Positions 33,436-43,533 of a stretch of 64,000 nucleotides of DNA are shown piece by piece. The DNA is taken from assembly GCF_001042615.1 (NCBI RefSeq), contig NZ_AP012327.1, positions 930,001 through 994,000 on the forward strand, read 5' to 3'. The position numbers and the translations under genes are program-made. The notes beneath the pieces were generated by a model. The model had not been told where the DNA came from. It ran no database searches and was given only the letters and a program-made list of their open reading frames with translations. Origin of the DNA: Bifidobacterium catenulatum subsp. kashiwanohense JCM 15439 = DSM 21854 (GTDB lineage Bacteria; Actinomycetota; Actinomycetes; Actinomycetales; Bifidobacteriaceae). Each line of letters starts with the position of its first letter. The stretch's first letter is position 1.

Positions 33436-35913
33436 ATGACGAGTCCTGTTATTGGCACCCCTTGGAAGAAGCTGAACGCTCCGGTTTCCGAGGAAGCTAT
33501 CGAAGGCGTGGATAAGTACTGGCGTGCAGCCAACTACCTCTCCATCGGCCAGATCTATCTGCGTAGCAACCCGCTGATGAAGGAGCCTTTCACCCGCGAA
33601 GACGTCAAGCACCGTCTGGTCGGTCACTGGGGCACCACCCCGGGCCTGAACTTCCTCATCGGCCACATCAACCGTCTCATCGCTGATCACAAGCAGAACA
33701 CTGTGATCATCATGGGCCCGGGCCACGGCGGCCCGGCTGGTACCGCTCAGTCCTACTTGGACGGCACCTACACTGAGACCTTCCCGAAGATCACCAAGGA
33801 CGAAGCTGGTCTGCAGAAGTTCTTCCGCCAGTTCTCCTACCCGGGCGGCATCCCGTCTCACTACGCTCCGGAGACTCCGGGCTCCATCCACGAAGGTGGT
33901 GAGCTGGGTTACGCCCTGTCCCACGCCTACGGCGCTGTGATGAACAACCCGAGCCTGTTCGTTCCGGCCATCGTCGGCGACGGCGAAGCTGAGACCGGCC
34001 CGCTGGCTACCGGCTGGCAGTCCAACAAGCTCATCAACCCGCGCACCGACGGTATCGTGCTGCCGATCCTGCACCTCAACGGCTACAAGATCGCCAACCC
34101 GACCATCCTGTCCCGCATCTCCGACGAAGAGCTCCACGAGTTCTTCCACGGCATGGGCTATGAGCCGTACGAGTTCGTCGCTGGCTTCGACAACGAGGAT
34201 CACCTGTCGATCCACCGTCGTTTCGCTGAGCTGTTCGAGACCGTCTTCGACGAGATCTGCGACATCAAGGCCGCAGCTCAGACCGACGACATGACTCGTC
34301 CGTTCTACCCGATGATCATCTTCCGCACCCCGAAGGGCTGGACCTGCCCGAAGTTCATCGACGGCAAGAAGACCGAAGGCTCCTGGCGTTCCCACCAGGT
34401 CCCGCTGGCTTCCGCCCGCGATACTGAGGCTCACTTCGAAGTCCTCAAGAACTGGCTCGAGTCCTACAATCCGGAAGAGCTGTTCGACGAGAACGGTGCT
34501 GTGAAGCCGGAAGTCACCGCCTTCATGCCGACTGGCGAACTGCGTATCGGTGCCAACCCGAACGCTAACGGTGGTGTGATCCGCGAAGAGCTGAACCTGC
34601 CGGCCCTCGAAGACTACGAGGTCAAGGAAGTCGCCGAGTACGGCCACGGCTGGGGCCAGCTCGAGGCAACCCGTCGTCTGGGCGTCTACACCCGCGACAT
34701 CATCAAGAACAACCCGGACTCCTTCCGCATCTTCGGACCGGATGAGACCGCTTCCAACCGTCTGCAGGCCGCTTACGACGTCACCAGCAAGCAGTGGGAC
34801 GCCGGCTACCTGTCCTCCCAGGTTGACGAGCACATGGCTGTCACCGGTCAGGTCACTGAGCAGCTCTCCGAGCATCAGATGGAAGGCTTCCTCGAGGCCT
34901 ACCTGCTCACCGGCCGCCACGGCATCTGGAGCTCCTACGAGTCCTTCGTGCACGTGATCGACTCCATGCTGAACCAGCACGCCAAGTGGCTCGAGGCTAC
35001 CGTCCGCGAGATTCCGTGGCGCAAGCCGATCTCTTCCATGAACCTGCTTGTTTCCTCCCACGTGTGGCGTCAGGATCACAACGGCTTCTCTCACCAGGAT
35101 CCGGGTGTCACCTCCGTCCTGCTGAACAAGTGCTTCAACAACGATCACGTGATCGGTATCTACTTCCCGGTGGATTCCAACATGCTGCTCGCTGTGGCTG
35201 AGAAGTGCTACAAGTCCACCAACATGATCAACGCGATCATCGCTGGTAAGCAGCCGGCCGCTACCTGGCTGACCCTGGACGAAGCTCGCGCTGAGCTCGA
35301 GAAGGGTGCTGCTGAGTGGGAGTGGGCTTCCACCGCCAAGTCCAACGACGAAGCCCAGATCGTTCTCGCCTCCGCTGGCGACGTTCCGGCTCAGGAGATC
35401 ATGGCTGCTGCCGACAAGCTCAACGAGCTCGGCATCAAGTTCAAGGTCGTTAACGTTGTGGATCTGGTCAAGCTGCAGTCCACCAAGGAGAACGATCAGG
35501 CTATCTCCGACGCTGACTTCGCTGAGCTGTTCACCGAAGACAAGCCGGTCCTGTTCGCTTACCACTCCTACGCCCGCGACGTGCGTGGTCTGATCTACGA
35601 TCGCCCGAACCACGACAACTTCAACGTCCACGGCTATGAGGAGCAGGGCTCCACCACCACTCCGTACGACATGGTTCGCGTGAACAACATCGACCGTTAC
35701 GAACTCGTTGCCGAAGCTCTGCGCATGATCGATGCTGACAAGTACGCCGAGAAGATCGACGAGCTCGAAGCCTTCCGTCAGGAAGCCTTCCAGTTCGCAG
35801 TCGACAACGGCTACGATCACCCGGACTACACCGACTGGGTCTACTCCGGTGTCAACACCACCAAGCAGGGTGCTGTCTCCGCTACCGCCGCAACCGCTGG
35901 CGATAACGAGTGA
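33436..35913 (+). CDS. xfp: Xylulose-5-phosphate/fructose-6-phosphate phosphoketolase
   Basis: The 825-aa thiamine-diphosphate enzyme that defines the bifid shunt: it splits fructose-6-P or xylulose-5-P with phosphate to acetyl-phosphate plus erythrose-4-P or glyceraldehyde-3-P. Seen are the phosphoketolase N-terminal region ([29 protein letters not shown]), the ThDP/Mg motif ([10 protein letters not shown]) and the C-terminal transketolase-like domain. The length is exactly typical. Codon use is strongly biased to C-ending codons, as in highly expressed genes. Its product, acetyl-phosphate, is used by ackA and pta just downstream. Confidence 0.98.
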   Translation: MTSPVIGTPWKKLNAPVSEEAIEGVDKYWRAANYLSIGQIYLRSNPLMKEPFTREDVKHRLVGHWGTTPGLNFLIGHINRLIADHKQNTVIIMGPGHGGPAGTAQSYLDGTYTETFPKITKDEAGLQKFFRQFSYPGGIPSHYAPETPGSIHEGGELGYALSHAYGAVMNNPSLFVPAIVGDGEAETGPLATGWQSNKLINPRTDGIVLPILHLNGYKIANPTILSRISDEELHEFFHGMGYEPYEFVAGFDNEDHLSIHRRFAELFETVFDEICDIKAAAQTDDMTRPFYPMIIFRTPKGWTCPKFIDGKKTEGSWRSHQVPLASARDTEAHFEVLKNWLESYNPEELFDENGAVKPEVTAFMPTGELRIGANPNANGGVIREELNLPALEDYEVKEVAEYGHGWGQLEATRRLGVYTRDIIKNNPDSFRIFGPDETASNRLQAAYDVTSKQWDAGYLSSQVDEHMAVTGQVTEQLSEHQMEGFLEAYLLTGRHGIWSSYESFVHVIDSMLNQHAKWLEATVREIPWRKPISSMNLLVSSHVWRQDHNGFSHQDPGVTSVLLNKCFNNDHVIGIYFPVDSNMLLAVAEKCYKSTNMINAIIAGKQPAATWLTLDEARAELEKGAAEWEWASTAKSNDEAQIVLASAGDVPAQEIMAAADKLNELGIKFKVVNVVDLVKLQSTKENDQAISDADFAELFTEDKPVLFAYHSYARDVRGLIYDRPNHDNFNVHGYEEQGSTTTPYDMVRVNNIDRYELVAEALRMIDADKYAEKIDELEAFRQEAFQFAVDNGYDHPDYTDWVYSGVNTTKQGAVSATAATAGDNE

Positions 35914-35944
35914 GTCTAGCCTCTATAGGCTGATTGCTTGAACA

Positions 35945-35977
35945 AAGCCCCAAGGGATTTTCCCTTGGGGCTTTTGC
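35945..35977 (+). terminator. Terminator of xfp
   Basis: Thirteen-nt arms (35945-35957 and 35960-35972) form a strong G+C-rich hairpin ending in CTTTTG. Confidence 0.85.
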
Positions 35978-36113
35978 CATATCTGTAACTCTGTAATACG
36001 TTGCGACATCATGTCATGAAATGCGTGTCTGTTATCGTTCACGCATTACAATGGCACATGGTGCGAAACAGCGCAGTCACACACCTTAAAAACAACGAAT
36101 AGGAGCAGACATC

Positions 36114-37784
36114 GTGAGTCTAACCAGCGTCACCATCATCAGCCCTGAAGCCGCAAACGGCCGCAACGTCGTGGCCCTTGGCGTCACCAAGGCATTATCG
36201 GCTGCCAAGAAAACGGCCGTGTTCCGCCCGGCGGTTTGCCGAAAGGAAACCTTCACCGACGTTCTTCTTGAAGCAAGCAACGCGGGGCTGGGGCGTGAAC
36301 AATCCGTAGGTGTTTGCCCGAAGCGCGCACGCACCGACAAGGAAGGTGCCCGGGCCGATATCGTGGCCGCCTACACAGAAGCCATCGAAACCGCCCAGCC
36401 CGAAGCCGTGGTTATTGTCGGAACGGACAAATCCGCCATCAACGACCCGTCCATCTTTGCGTTCAACGCTGACGTAGCTGCAGATCTTAAGTCCGTCGTG
36501 CTTCTTGCCGTATGCACCATCAACCGCACTCCGGAACAGGTCCTGGGCACCGTCGAGGCGTCGAAAGCCATCATTGAGAATGCAGGAAGCACGGTCGCCG
36601 GCGTGTTCGTCACCGGATGCAAAGATGAGCAGGTGGAACCCCTCAAGGAGGAGTTCGCAAGTTACGAGGTGCCGGTGTGGACACTACCCGCCGTTGATTT
36701 CGACGAGGAAGACGCCGTGGCCAAGGCCACGAAAGCATTCGAGGCGAATGTCAACGCAGAAGAGCTTATTTCCGCTGTCGAGGCTCCGTTCGAGGCTCCG
36801 ACCACGCCATACGCATTCCAGTACAGCCTGCTGGGCAAGGCCAAGGCAGACAAGAGAACCATCGTGCTTCCGGAAGGAACCGAAGACCGCATCATCAAGG
36901 CAGCCGACTATCTGCTCGAGCGTGATATCGTCGATCTGATCATCGTCGGAGACAAGGAAAGCATTCTCGCCCGCGGTGAGGAGCTTGGACTCAAATCCCT
37001 TGAAAAGGCGCAGTTCCAGGCCAAGGACGACGAGGAAGTACTCGCTCCGATGGTCGCCAAACTGTGCGAGCTGCGTGCCAAGAAGGGCATGACCGAGGAA
37101 CAGGCACGCAAGCAGCTCACCGATGACAGCTACTTTGGCACCATGCTCGTGGTGCTCGGTAAAGCAGACGGTCTCGTTTCCGGATCCACCAACTCCACGG
37201 CCAACACCGTACGTCCGGCATTGCAGGTCATCAAGACCAAGCCGGGATCTTCCCTCGTGTCCGGCGCGTTCCTCATGTGCTTCAAGGATCATGTCGCCGT
37301 GTTCTCTGACTGCGCCATCAATCTGAACCCGTCCGCTGAGCAACTTGCGGAAATCGCAATCCAGTCCGCCGAAACGGCAAAGGCGTTCGGCCTCAATCCG
37401 AAGGTCGGCATGCTGTCGTATTCCACACTGGGATCCGGCAAGGGACCGGACGTCGACCTCGTGGAAGCAGCAACCGCACTCGTGAAGGAGAAGGCTCCGG
37501 ATCTCGCGGTTGTCGGCTCCATCCAGTTCGACGCGGCTTGGTCGCCGACCGTCGCAGCCACCAAGGCCAAGGGCAACGATGTGGCGGGCCACGTCAACGT
37601 GTTCGTGTTCCCGGATCTGTGCGCGGGCAACATCGGGTACAAGGCCGTCCAGCGTTCCTCCGGCGCAGTGGCCGTCGGACCGGTGCTGCAGGGCTTGAAC
37701 CGACCGGTCAACGACCTGAGCCGTGGCGCGACCGTGCAAGACATCATCAACACTGTTGCCCTGACCGCCATCGAAGCCCAGTAA
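36114..37784 (+). CDS. pta: Phosphate acetyltransferase
   Basis: A 556-aa Pta that interconverts acetyl-phosphate and acetyl-CoA. The first ~210 residues form an ATPase-like/DRTGG regulatory region (VTIISPEAANGRNVVALGV), the rest is the catalytic PTA domain (FQYSLLGKAKADKRTIVLPE, DGLVSGSTNSTANTVRP, GPVLQGLNRPVNDLSRG). The N-terminal part is shorter than in E. coli (about 714 aa). The start is GTG 36114 with AGGAG upstream. Acetate kinase follows after 88 nt in the same direction, giving pta-ackA. Confidence 0.96.
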   Translation: MSLTSVTIISPEAANGRNVVALGVTKALSAAKKTAVFRPAVCRKETFTDVLLEASNAGLGREQSVGVCPKRARTDKEGARADIVAAYTEAIETAQPEAVVIVGTDKSAINDPSIFAFNADVAADLKSVVLLAVCTINRTPEQVLGTVEASKAIIENAGSTVAGVFVTGCKDEQVEPLKEEFASYEVPVWTLPAVDFDEEDAVAKATKAFEANVNAEELISAVEAPFEAPTTPYAFQYSLLGKAKADKRTIVLPEGTEDRIIKAADYLLERDIVDLIIVGDKESILARGEELGLKSLEKAQFQAKDDEEVLAPMVAKLCELRAKKGMTEEQARKQLTDDSYFGTMLVVLGKADGLVSGSTNSTANTVRPALQVIKTKPGSSLVSGAFLMCFKDHVAVFSDCAINLNPSAEQLAEIAIQSAETAKAFGLNPKVGMLSYSTLGSGKGPDVDLVEAATALVKEKAPDLAVVGSIQFDAAWSPTVAATKAKGNDVAGHVNVFVFPDLCAGNIGYKAVQRSSGAVAVGPVLQGLNRPVNDLSRGATVQDIINTVALTAIEAQ

Positions 37785-37872
37785 AACGCTATTTTGTAGC
37801 AAGCAAAGAGTAATCTAAAGTTTGGAAAGTCGCGCAAGCGGCACATCGATTAACACATGGAGGATGCCCACA

Positions 37873-39102
37873 ATGGCGAAAACCGTCCTTGTCATCAATT
37901 CCGGTTCCAGCTCTATCAAGTATCAGCTGGTTGATCTTGAAACCGGTGAAGGTATTGCTTCCGGCCTGGTCGAGAAGATCGGCGAGCCGGTTGACGGCCA
38001 CTACAAGCACGAGTTCAACGGCGAGAAGCATGAGCTGGAAGAGCCGATCCACGACCACGAGCAGGGTCTGAAGCGCGTGCTCGGCTTCTTCAACGAGTTC
38101 GGCCCGAAGCTGGACGAGGCCGGCATCGTGGCAGTCGGCCACCGCGTGGTGCAGGGCGGTTCCATCTTCCCGAACCCGGCTCTGGTCACCGACAAGACCA
38201 TCAACCAGGTCAAGGACCTCGCGGTGCTCGCGCCGCTGCACAACGGTCCGGAAGCCAAGGGCGCTGAAGTCATGCGTGCGCTCCTGCCGGACGTTCCACA
38301 GATCTTCGTGTTTGATTCCTCCTTCTTCTTCCAGCTGCCGAAGGCCGCAAGTACCTACGCGTTGAACAAGGAAATCGCCGACCAGTACCACATCCGCCGT
38401 TACGGCGCCCACGGCACCTCCCACGAGTTCATCTCCTCCGTGGTGCCGGACGTCATCGGTAAGCCGGCTGAAGGCCTCAAGCAGATCGTGCTGCATATTG
38501 GCAACGGCGCTTCCGCTTCCGCAGAGGTCTCCGGAAAGCCGGTCGAGACCTCCATGGGGTTGACCCCGCTCGAAGGCCTCATGATGGGTGGTCGTACCGG
38601 CGATATCGATCCGGCCGTCGTCTTCCACCTGATCCGCAACGCCCACATGAACGTGGATGAGCTCGACGCTCTGTTCAACAAGCGTTCCGGCATGATGGGC
38701 ATGACCGGCTTCGGCGATCTCCGTGAGGTTCACCGTCTGGTCGCCGAAGGCAACGAGGACGCCAAGCTGGCTCTTGACGTCTACGTGCACCGCATCGTCG
38801 GCTACATCGGCAACTACACCGCTCAGATGGGCGGCGTAGATGTGATCACCTTCACCGCAGGCGTCGGCGAGAACGATGACGTGGTCCGCAAGATGGTGTG
38901 CGACAAGCTCGCCCCGTTCGGCGTCAAGCTGGACGAAGAGAAGAACGCCACCCGTTCCAAGGAACCGCGCATCATCTCCACCCCGGATTCCAAGATCACC
39001 ATCTGCGTCATTCCGACCAACGAGGAGCTGGCAATCGCCCGCAAGTCCGCGGCCATCGCAGAAGCAGGCGAAGACACTTACGGCGACGTCTTCTCCAAGT
39101 GA
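37873..39102 (+). CDS. ackA: Acetate kinase
   Basis: A 409-aa ASKHA-fold kinase converting acetyl-phosphate and ADP to acetate and ATP, the main energy step of the bifid shunt. Signature sequences are VLVINSGSSSIKYQ at the N-terminus, GHRVVQGG, the HGTSHE active-site segment, ETSMGLTPLEGLMMGGRTGD and ITFTAGVGEN. I choose ATG 37873 because TGGAGG lies about 10 nt before it; an upstream ATG at 37864 overlaps that site. A long perfect hairpin follows. Confidence 0.97.
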   Translation: MAKTVLVINSGSSSIKYQLVDLETGEGIASGLVEKIGEPVDGHYKHEFNGEKHELEEPIHDHEQGLKRVLGFFNEFGPKLDEAGIVAVGHRVVQGGSIFPNPALVTDKTINQVKDLAVLAPLHNGPEAKGAEVMRALLPDVPQIFVFDSSFFFQLPKAASTYALNKEIADQYHIRRYGAHGTSHEFISSVVPDVIGKPAEGLKQIVLHIGNGASASAEVSGKPVETSMGLTPLEGLMMGGRTGDIDPAVVFHLIRNAHMNVDELDALFNKRSGMMGMTGFGDLREVHRLVAEGNEDAKLALDVYVHRIVGYIGNYTAQMGGVDVITFTAGVGENDDVVRKMVCDKLAPFGVKLDEEKNATRSKEPRIISTPDSKITICVIPTNEELAIARKSAAIAEAGEDTYGDVFSK

Positions 39103-39143
39103 GCGAGGAGATCCCGCAGTCAGATGATTGACGGGACCGTATG

Positions 39144-39200
39144 AAGAGGACCGTACGTCCATTGGCGTCAAATCAATACCAATGGACGTACGGTCCTCTT
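39144..39200 (+). terminator. Terminator of pta-ackA
   Basis: Perfect 22-nt arms (39144-39165 and 39179-39200) with a 13-nt loop, followed by TTCGAA. It is one of several unusually long hairpins in this window. Confidence 0.8.
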
Positions 39201-39376
39201 TCGAATAATCGTTATGTTTCCGCCGCTTCCAAGGTCTCGTTCCTCGAACGTTTCCAATCGTCCCAGACAACGCCTTTCCATATCTGTTCATGCTCCGCAT
39301 AATGGGGGAGGGGCTGGTAGTACGATACGAAACGTTGTGCCTATTACGCACATACGTCGCATGTTGAGAGAAGCGG

Positions 39377-41212
39377 TTGATTGTTGTGGTAAGACGTCGT
39401 TTCGTCGGTCTGAATGGCCTCAAAGGCATCGCCTTGATCGCGATAGTGTTGTATCACTGCGACCAAGGCACGCTACGGGGTGGATTCCTAGGTGTTGACG
39501 TATTCTTCACCATTTCAGGTTTTCTGATTTTCTCGTCGTTGCTGAATCATATTGATTCCGGCAAGGGAATAGGTTTCAAGGAATACTACCTCAAGCGTCT
39601 GCACAGAATATACCCGGCGTTGATTCTGATGATTCCTGTCACCGTATCGTTGGCATGGTTCATCAACCAAGACATGTTGGTGGGCATTAAAAACCAGATA
39701 GTGACGGCTATGTTGGGTTGTTACAACTGGTATGCCATCGGCAGTGGCGCCAGCTATTTCTCGCAGATGAACCCAGACATGTTCCGTCATCTGTGGTTCA
39801 TGTCGGTACTGATGCAGTTCTATCTGCTGGCTCCTTTGCTGATCTACCTGCTTCGAAAAATTCTGGTACGTTGGGTGCCGGTGGCGGTACTTGCTGGACT
39901 CGCCGTGTGTAGTGCGCTTTCTATGGGATTGCAGTATCACCCGGGAACCGATCCAACCAGAGTGTATTTCGGTTCGGACACACATGCCATGGGACTTTGG
40001 CTAGGCGCCATGCTGGCATGGCTGCTGATGATCATACGGCGTGGCAACGGTCGTCCGGAAGAAACGGCGATCATGGAATGCGCTCGTCTGGTCTGGAGCA
40101 AGATCGGCCCTGCGGTGGCTTTTGTGGCATTACTGATTCTGTTATGGATGATGCAGCACGTTGAGCAGGGTCCTGCTGCTTTCTATGGAGGGATTTTCGC
40201 GGCTTCGCTACTTTCAGTGGTTCTGGTCGCCGGTTCCATTCCTTTCGGATCTTGGATGCAGGATCTGCTGGTGTTCAAACCATTTGATGTGGTCGGCAGG
40301 TATTCATACGGCATTTACCTGTGGCATTGGCCTTTGTGGTTGTTCACCAAGGCGATGTTCCCCCAGTGGGGTGCGCGGCATCTTGGATGGATGCTGCTAA
40401 TCACACTCGCTCTTACCGCATGTTGTACCGCCATGTCGTGGAAGTTAGTGGAACAGCCTGTTGCCCGAGGCGGATTCATCGCCATGATTCGTCCTCTTCC
40501 GGAAAATGGCATGTGGGATGCTGCCAGATGCTGGATAACGATCGTCGTGGTATTGAGCACATGCTTGATGTCCGGATACGTGGTGGACAACGCACCAAAG
40601 CAGACCAGTGTGGAACGCGCGTTGGAAGAGAATGCGAGAATGCTGAAAGAGCAGCAGGGCATGCATCTCGACTTCGATAGGAAGCATCCGCCAACGCCCA
40701 AGAAACCCGTACACACCATGCCTAACGGGCAGCAGATGGTCGCATTCGGTGACTCGGTGATGCTTGCCTCCAGTAAAGGTTTGCAATCCGTTTTCCCTGG
40801 AATCACTGTTGATGCGGAAACCTCACGCTCGATGACCAAGGCGTTGGGACTTATAGACAAAGCCAAAAGCCAGCCGGAAGGATTGCGCCAATGGGTGCTG
40901 GTTGGCTTGGCTACGAATTCAGCGGTGACCGATGGCCAACTCAATGACATACTGAACGACATTGGACCGAATCATGTGCTTGTGCTGATTAACGCGCATG
41001 CCCCTGTGTCTTGGGTTTCCGGAACGAACGACGCGTTGAGCGACTTCGCGGCCGCCCATTCCGACAATGTTGTTCTCGTTGACTGGGATGCTACGATTTC
41101 GGCGTATCCTGATGAGCTTGCCGGAGATGGTATTCACCCCGGCATGTCCAATACGTTGTACGCCCAAGCCGTTAAGGATGCGATTACGAACTGGATTAAG
41201 CAAGGACACTGA
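39377..41212 (+). CDS. OafA/YrhL-type membrane acyltransferase with SGNH domain
   Basis: A 611-aa two-domain protein. Residues ~1-370 form an acyltransferase-3 membrane domain with about ten segments, including the catalytic-site His in IVLYHCDQG and FTISGFLIF. Residues ~440-611 form an extracytoplasmic SGNH esterase-like domain: GDSVMLASSK (Ser nucleophile), a GLATNSAV block and GDGIHP (Asp/His). Such proteins O-acetylate peptidoglycan or cell-surface glycans, probably here wall polysaccharide. The start is uncertain: TTG 39377 or GTG 39386, as no ATG is in frame near the first segment. Confidence 0.88.
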   Translation: MIVVVRRRFVGLNGLKGIALIAIVLYHCDQGTLRGGFLGVDVFFTISGFLIFSSLLNHIDSGKGIGFKEYYLKRLHRIYPALILMIPVTVSLAWFINQDMLVGIKNQIVTAMLGCYNWYAIGSGASYFSQMNPDMFRHLWFMSVLMQFYLLAPLLIYLLRKILVRWVPVAVLAGLAVCSALSMGLQYHPGTDPTRVYFGSDTHAMGLWLGAMLAWLLMIIRRGNGRPEETAIMECARLVWSKIGPAVAFVALLILLWMMQHVEQGPAAFYGGIFAASLLSVVLVAGSIPFGSWMQDLLVFKPFDVVGRYSYGIYLWHWPLWLFTKAMFPQWGARHLGWMLLITLALTACCTAMSWKLVEQPVARGGFIAMIRPLPENGMWDAARCWITIVVVLSTCLMSGYVVDNAPKQTSVERALEENARMLKEQQGMHLDFDRKHPPTPKKPVHTMPNGQQMVAFGDSVMLASSKGLQSVFPGITVDAETSRSMTKALGLIDKAKSQPEGLRQWVLVGLATNSAVTDGQLNDILNDIGPNHVLVLINAHAPVSWVSGTNDALSDFAAAHSDNVVLVDWDATISAYPDELAGDGIHPGMSNTLYAQAVKDAITNWIKQGH

Positions 41213-41254
41213 GAATAGCTTCTCGTGAATCGTGATAAAGCAGTTTTGCGATGA

Positions 41255-41301
41255 ATATGAGGAATCCCCCTGACTCGTTTGAGCAGGGGGATTCCTCATA
41301 T
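41255..41301. terminator. Bidirectional terminator between the acyltransferase and pbuX genes
   Basis: Arms of about 18 nt (41255-41272 and 41284-41301) with an 11-nt loop, between two convergent genes. Confidence 0.8.
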
Positions 41302-41321
41302 CACCTTAAGACTGAATAGTC

Positions 41322-42692
41322 TCAGTCTTCCTGATGCTGTGGAGCCGACAGGAAATGCTCTTCGCTCGGCAGCAGCGCGTTCAACAGCACGGCCACAACG
41401 AACGACACAGCGATGCAGTTGGATGCGAAGATGGACTGGAACAGCGGCGGGAAGTTGACGAAAATGTCACCGACCTGCGTGAAACCGATACCGATGGTGA
41501 GGCTCAACGCTGCAATGGTGATGTTGCGCTGCGTGTAGCCGGCCTCGGAAATCATCTGGAAGCCAGACAGAATGATGTTACCGAACATCATGATGGTGCA
41601 GCCGCCAAGCACGGCCTGCGGCAGGGAATTGAACACTTCCGCCACAGCAGGAACGAAGCTTGCGATCACCAGAATCAGACCACCGGAAAGAATCACCTTA
41701 CGATTGACGACCTTGGTCATGGCGACCAAGCCGATATTCTGTGCGAACGATGTCAACGGGAGGCATCCGAACAGGCCAGAGACGGAGGAGATGAGACCGT
41801 CTCCTGCAATGGCGCCTGCAGTCTCCTTATCGGTAGGCTGGCGGTCGAGACCAACCTTGGTGAGTGCCGCGGTATCGCCGAGCACCTCTACGGAAGACAC
41901 GACGTACAGCAAGGCGAAGGAGATAATCGCACCCGGATCGAATTCAAGCTGGAAAGGCATGAAATGCGGCACGGACACGGCCTGCAGATTCGAGAATCCA
42001 GAGAAATCGACCTTGCCCATAAAAATCGCTGCAACATAGCCGACAACCAAGCCGAACAGCACGGAAAGCTGCTTGGCGGTACCCTTCATCAGCAGCTGGA
42101 AAGCCAAGCAGGCGACCAGCGAAATCAGACCGAGCGTAAGATTCTGCCAGCTTCCGAAATCCTTAGCGCCGGAACCACCGCCGAAACTGGTGGCACCAAC
42201 GGAAAGCAGCGAAAAACCAATCGACGTAACCACAATCGCGGATACGATCGGCGGCACGAAGCGACGCCAATACTTGGCGGTCAAACCAAGCACTACCTCC
42301 AATAGGCCGCCAAGCACGACGGCGCCGGCAACAGCGCCATAGCCTTGATTCTGGGCGATCGACATGGCGGCGGCCACATATGTGAAGGAAATGCCCGTGA
42401 CCATTGGCAGTCGGGAGCCGATCAGCCACACGCCGTACAGCTGCAGGCAAGTGCCCAGACCTGCCACCAGCAGACCGGCCTGAATGATCGTGGCAGACTG
42501 CTCGGCACTCATGTTGGCGGCGGAAGCCACTAGGAAAATCGGAGCCAGATTGGACACGAACATCGCCATGACATGCTGCAGGCCGAACGGGATGCCCTTC
42601 CAGAACGAAACAGGTGCGTCCAAGCTGCTTAATGCTTCAAAGGAAACGCCCTTCTTTTCGTTCGTATTGTCTTTCTTCTTCTCTTCGCTCAC
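41322..42692 (-). CDS. pbuX: Xanthine/uric-acid-type NCS2 permease
   Basis: A 456-aa nucleobase:cation symporter-2 family transporter with about 14 hydrophobic segments, the QHVMAMFVSNLAPI segment in the first helix and the family motif around QNIGLVAMTKVVNRK. The gene lies directly downstream of xpt on the same strand, so xanthine is the likely substrate. I choose GTG 42692, preceded by AGAGAGGA at proper spacing; ATG 42713 has none. The acidic/Lys-rich N-terminus is cytoplasmic. Confidence 0.92.
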   Translation of the reverse strand: MSEEKKKDNTNEKKGVSFEALSSLDAPVSFWKGIPFGLQHVMAMFVSNLAPIFLVASAANMSAEQSATIIQAGLLVAGLGTCLQLYGVWLIGSRLPMVTGISFTYVAAAMSIAQNQGYGAVAGAVVLGGLLEVVLGLTAKYWRRFVPPIVSAIVVTSIGFSLLSVGATSFGGGSGAKDFGSWQNLTLGLISLVACLAFQLLMKGTAKQLSVLFGLVVGYVAAIFMGKVDFSGFSNLQAVSVPHFMPFQLEFDPGAIISFALLYVVSSVEVLGDTAALTKVGLDRQPTDKETAGAIAGDGLISSVSGLFGCLPLTSFAQNIGLVAMTKVVNRKVILSGGLILVIASFVPAVAEVFNSLPQAVLGGCTIMMFGNIILSGFQMISEAGYTQRNITIAALSLTIGIGFTQVGDIFVNFPPLFQSIFASNCIAVSFVVAVLLNALLPSEEHFLSAPQHQED

Positions 42693-42773
42693 AACGAATC
42701 CTCTCTTATTCATTCATACTGTGATGAGCAACAGGTTGTAATGGTTGCTGATACGTGCCCTAAGATACAACGA

Positions 42774-43355
42774 TCAGGAGCGGAACTCGATGACACCGGT
42801 TTCCGGATCCATCGACTCCACGATTGCCAGGGAATCAACGTCGTATCCCGCTGCACGCAACTCATCGCCGCCGCCTTGGAAACCTTTCTCCACCGCGATG
42901 CCGATGCCCTCGACCGTCGCTCCGGCATCATGGCACAGATTAATCAGGCCCTTCAGAGCCTTGCCGTTGGCCAGGAAGTCATCAAGCAACAGCACATGGT
43001 CGCCTTCGTTGAGATACCTCTTGGACACGATGACGGGGAATTCCTTCTGCTTGGTGAAGGAGTAGACGGTGGTGGTGTACTGGTCGCCATCGAGATTGAT
43101 GGACTGCGCCTTCTTGGCGAACACCACAGGTGCATTGTCGAAATGACGCGCGGCAACACAGGCGATACCAATGCCGGAAGCTTCAATGGTCAGGATCTTA
43201 TCGATGGTCTTATCGGCAAAATGCTCCGCCCAAGCGGCACCCATGCGGTCGAACAATTCGACATCGCACTGGTGGTTGAGGAAAGCGTCCACTTTCAGCA
43301 CATTACCCGGCTTGACGGTACCCTGCAGGCGAATGCGCTCTTCGAGCTCCTTCAT
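42774..43355 (-). CDS. xpt: Xanthine phosphoribosyltransferase
   Basis: A 193-aa enzyme converting xanthine and PRPP to XMP for salvage; guaA in this window then makes GMP. The PRPP-binding loop is [16 protein letters not shown], and AQSINLDGD is typical of Xpt. I start at ATG 43355, with AAGGGG upstream; a longer frame to 43403 lacks a ribosome site. It is first gene of the xpt-pbuX operon. A near-consensus promoter lies upstream. I could not see a purine riboswitch, unlike the Bacillus operon. Confidence 0.95.
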   Translation of the reverse strand: MKELEERIRLQGTVKPGNVLKVDAFLNHQCDVELFDRMGAAWAEHFADKTIDKILTIEASGIGIACVAARHFDNAPVVFAKKAQSINLDGDQYTTTVYSFTKQKEFPVIVSKRYLNEGDHVLLLDDFLANGKALKGLINLCHDAGATVEGIGIAVEKGFQGGGDELRAAGYDVDSLAIVESMDPETGVIEFRS

Positions 43356-43414
43356 GAATCCCCTTAGATTATTGGCCGCATAAGGCGGCGTTGATGTTGA
43401 CATACGGTAAACCG

Positions 43415-43443
43415 CATATAAACGTTCAGCATACGCGTGTCAA
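43415..43443 (-). promoter_or_regulatory. Sigma-A-type promoter of xpt-pbuX
   Basis: TTGACA (43438-43443) and TATATG (43415-43420) on the minus strand with a 17-nt spacer. The transcript would have a leader of about 50 nt, too short for a purine riboswitch. Confidence 0.7.
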
Positions 43444-43533
43444 TTGACCATGCGAGTGTTGCGCTGACCTGCATGTGTGATAGACATGAATTTCGCAGTA
43501 ATCGACTTTGAATCTTCATGAAAAGAGGAACCG

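Noticed and set aside
33247..35820. 857-codon minus-strand frame opposite xfp
   Set aside because: Antisense shadow of phosphoketolase; long only because of the extreme codon bias of xfp.
43356..43533. Purine riboswitch upstream of xpt
   Set aside because: The predicted transcript start leaves a leader of only about 50 nt and I see no conserved aptamer core, so I do not call one.
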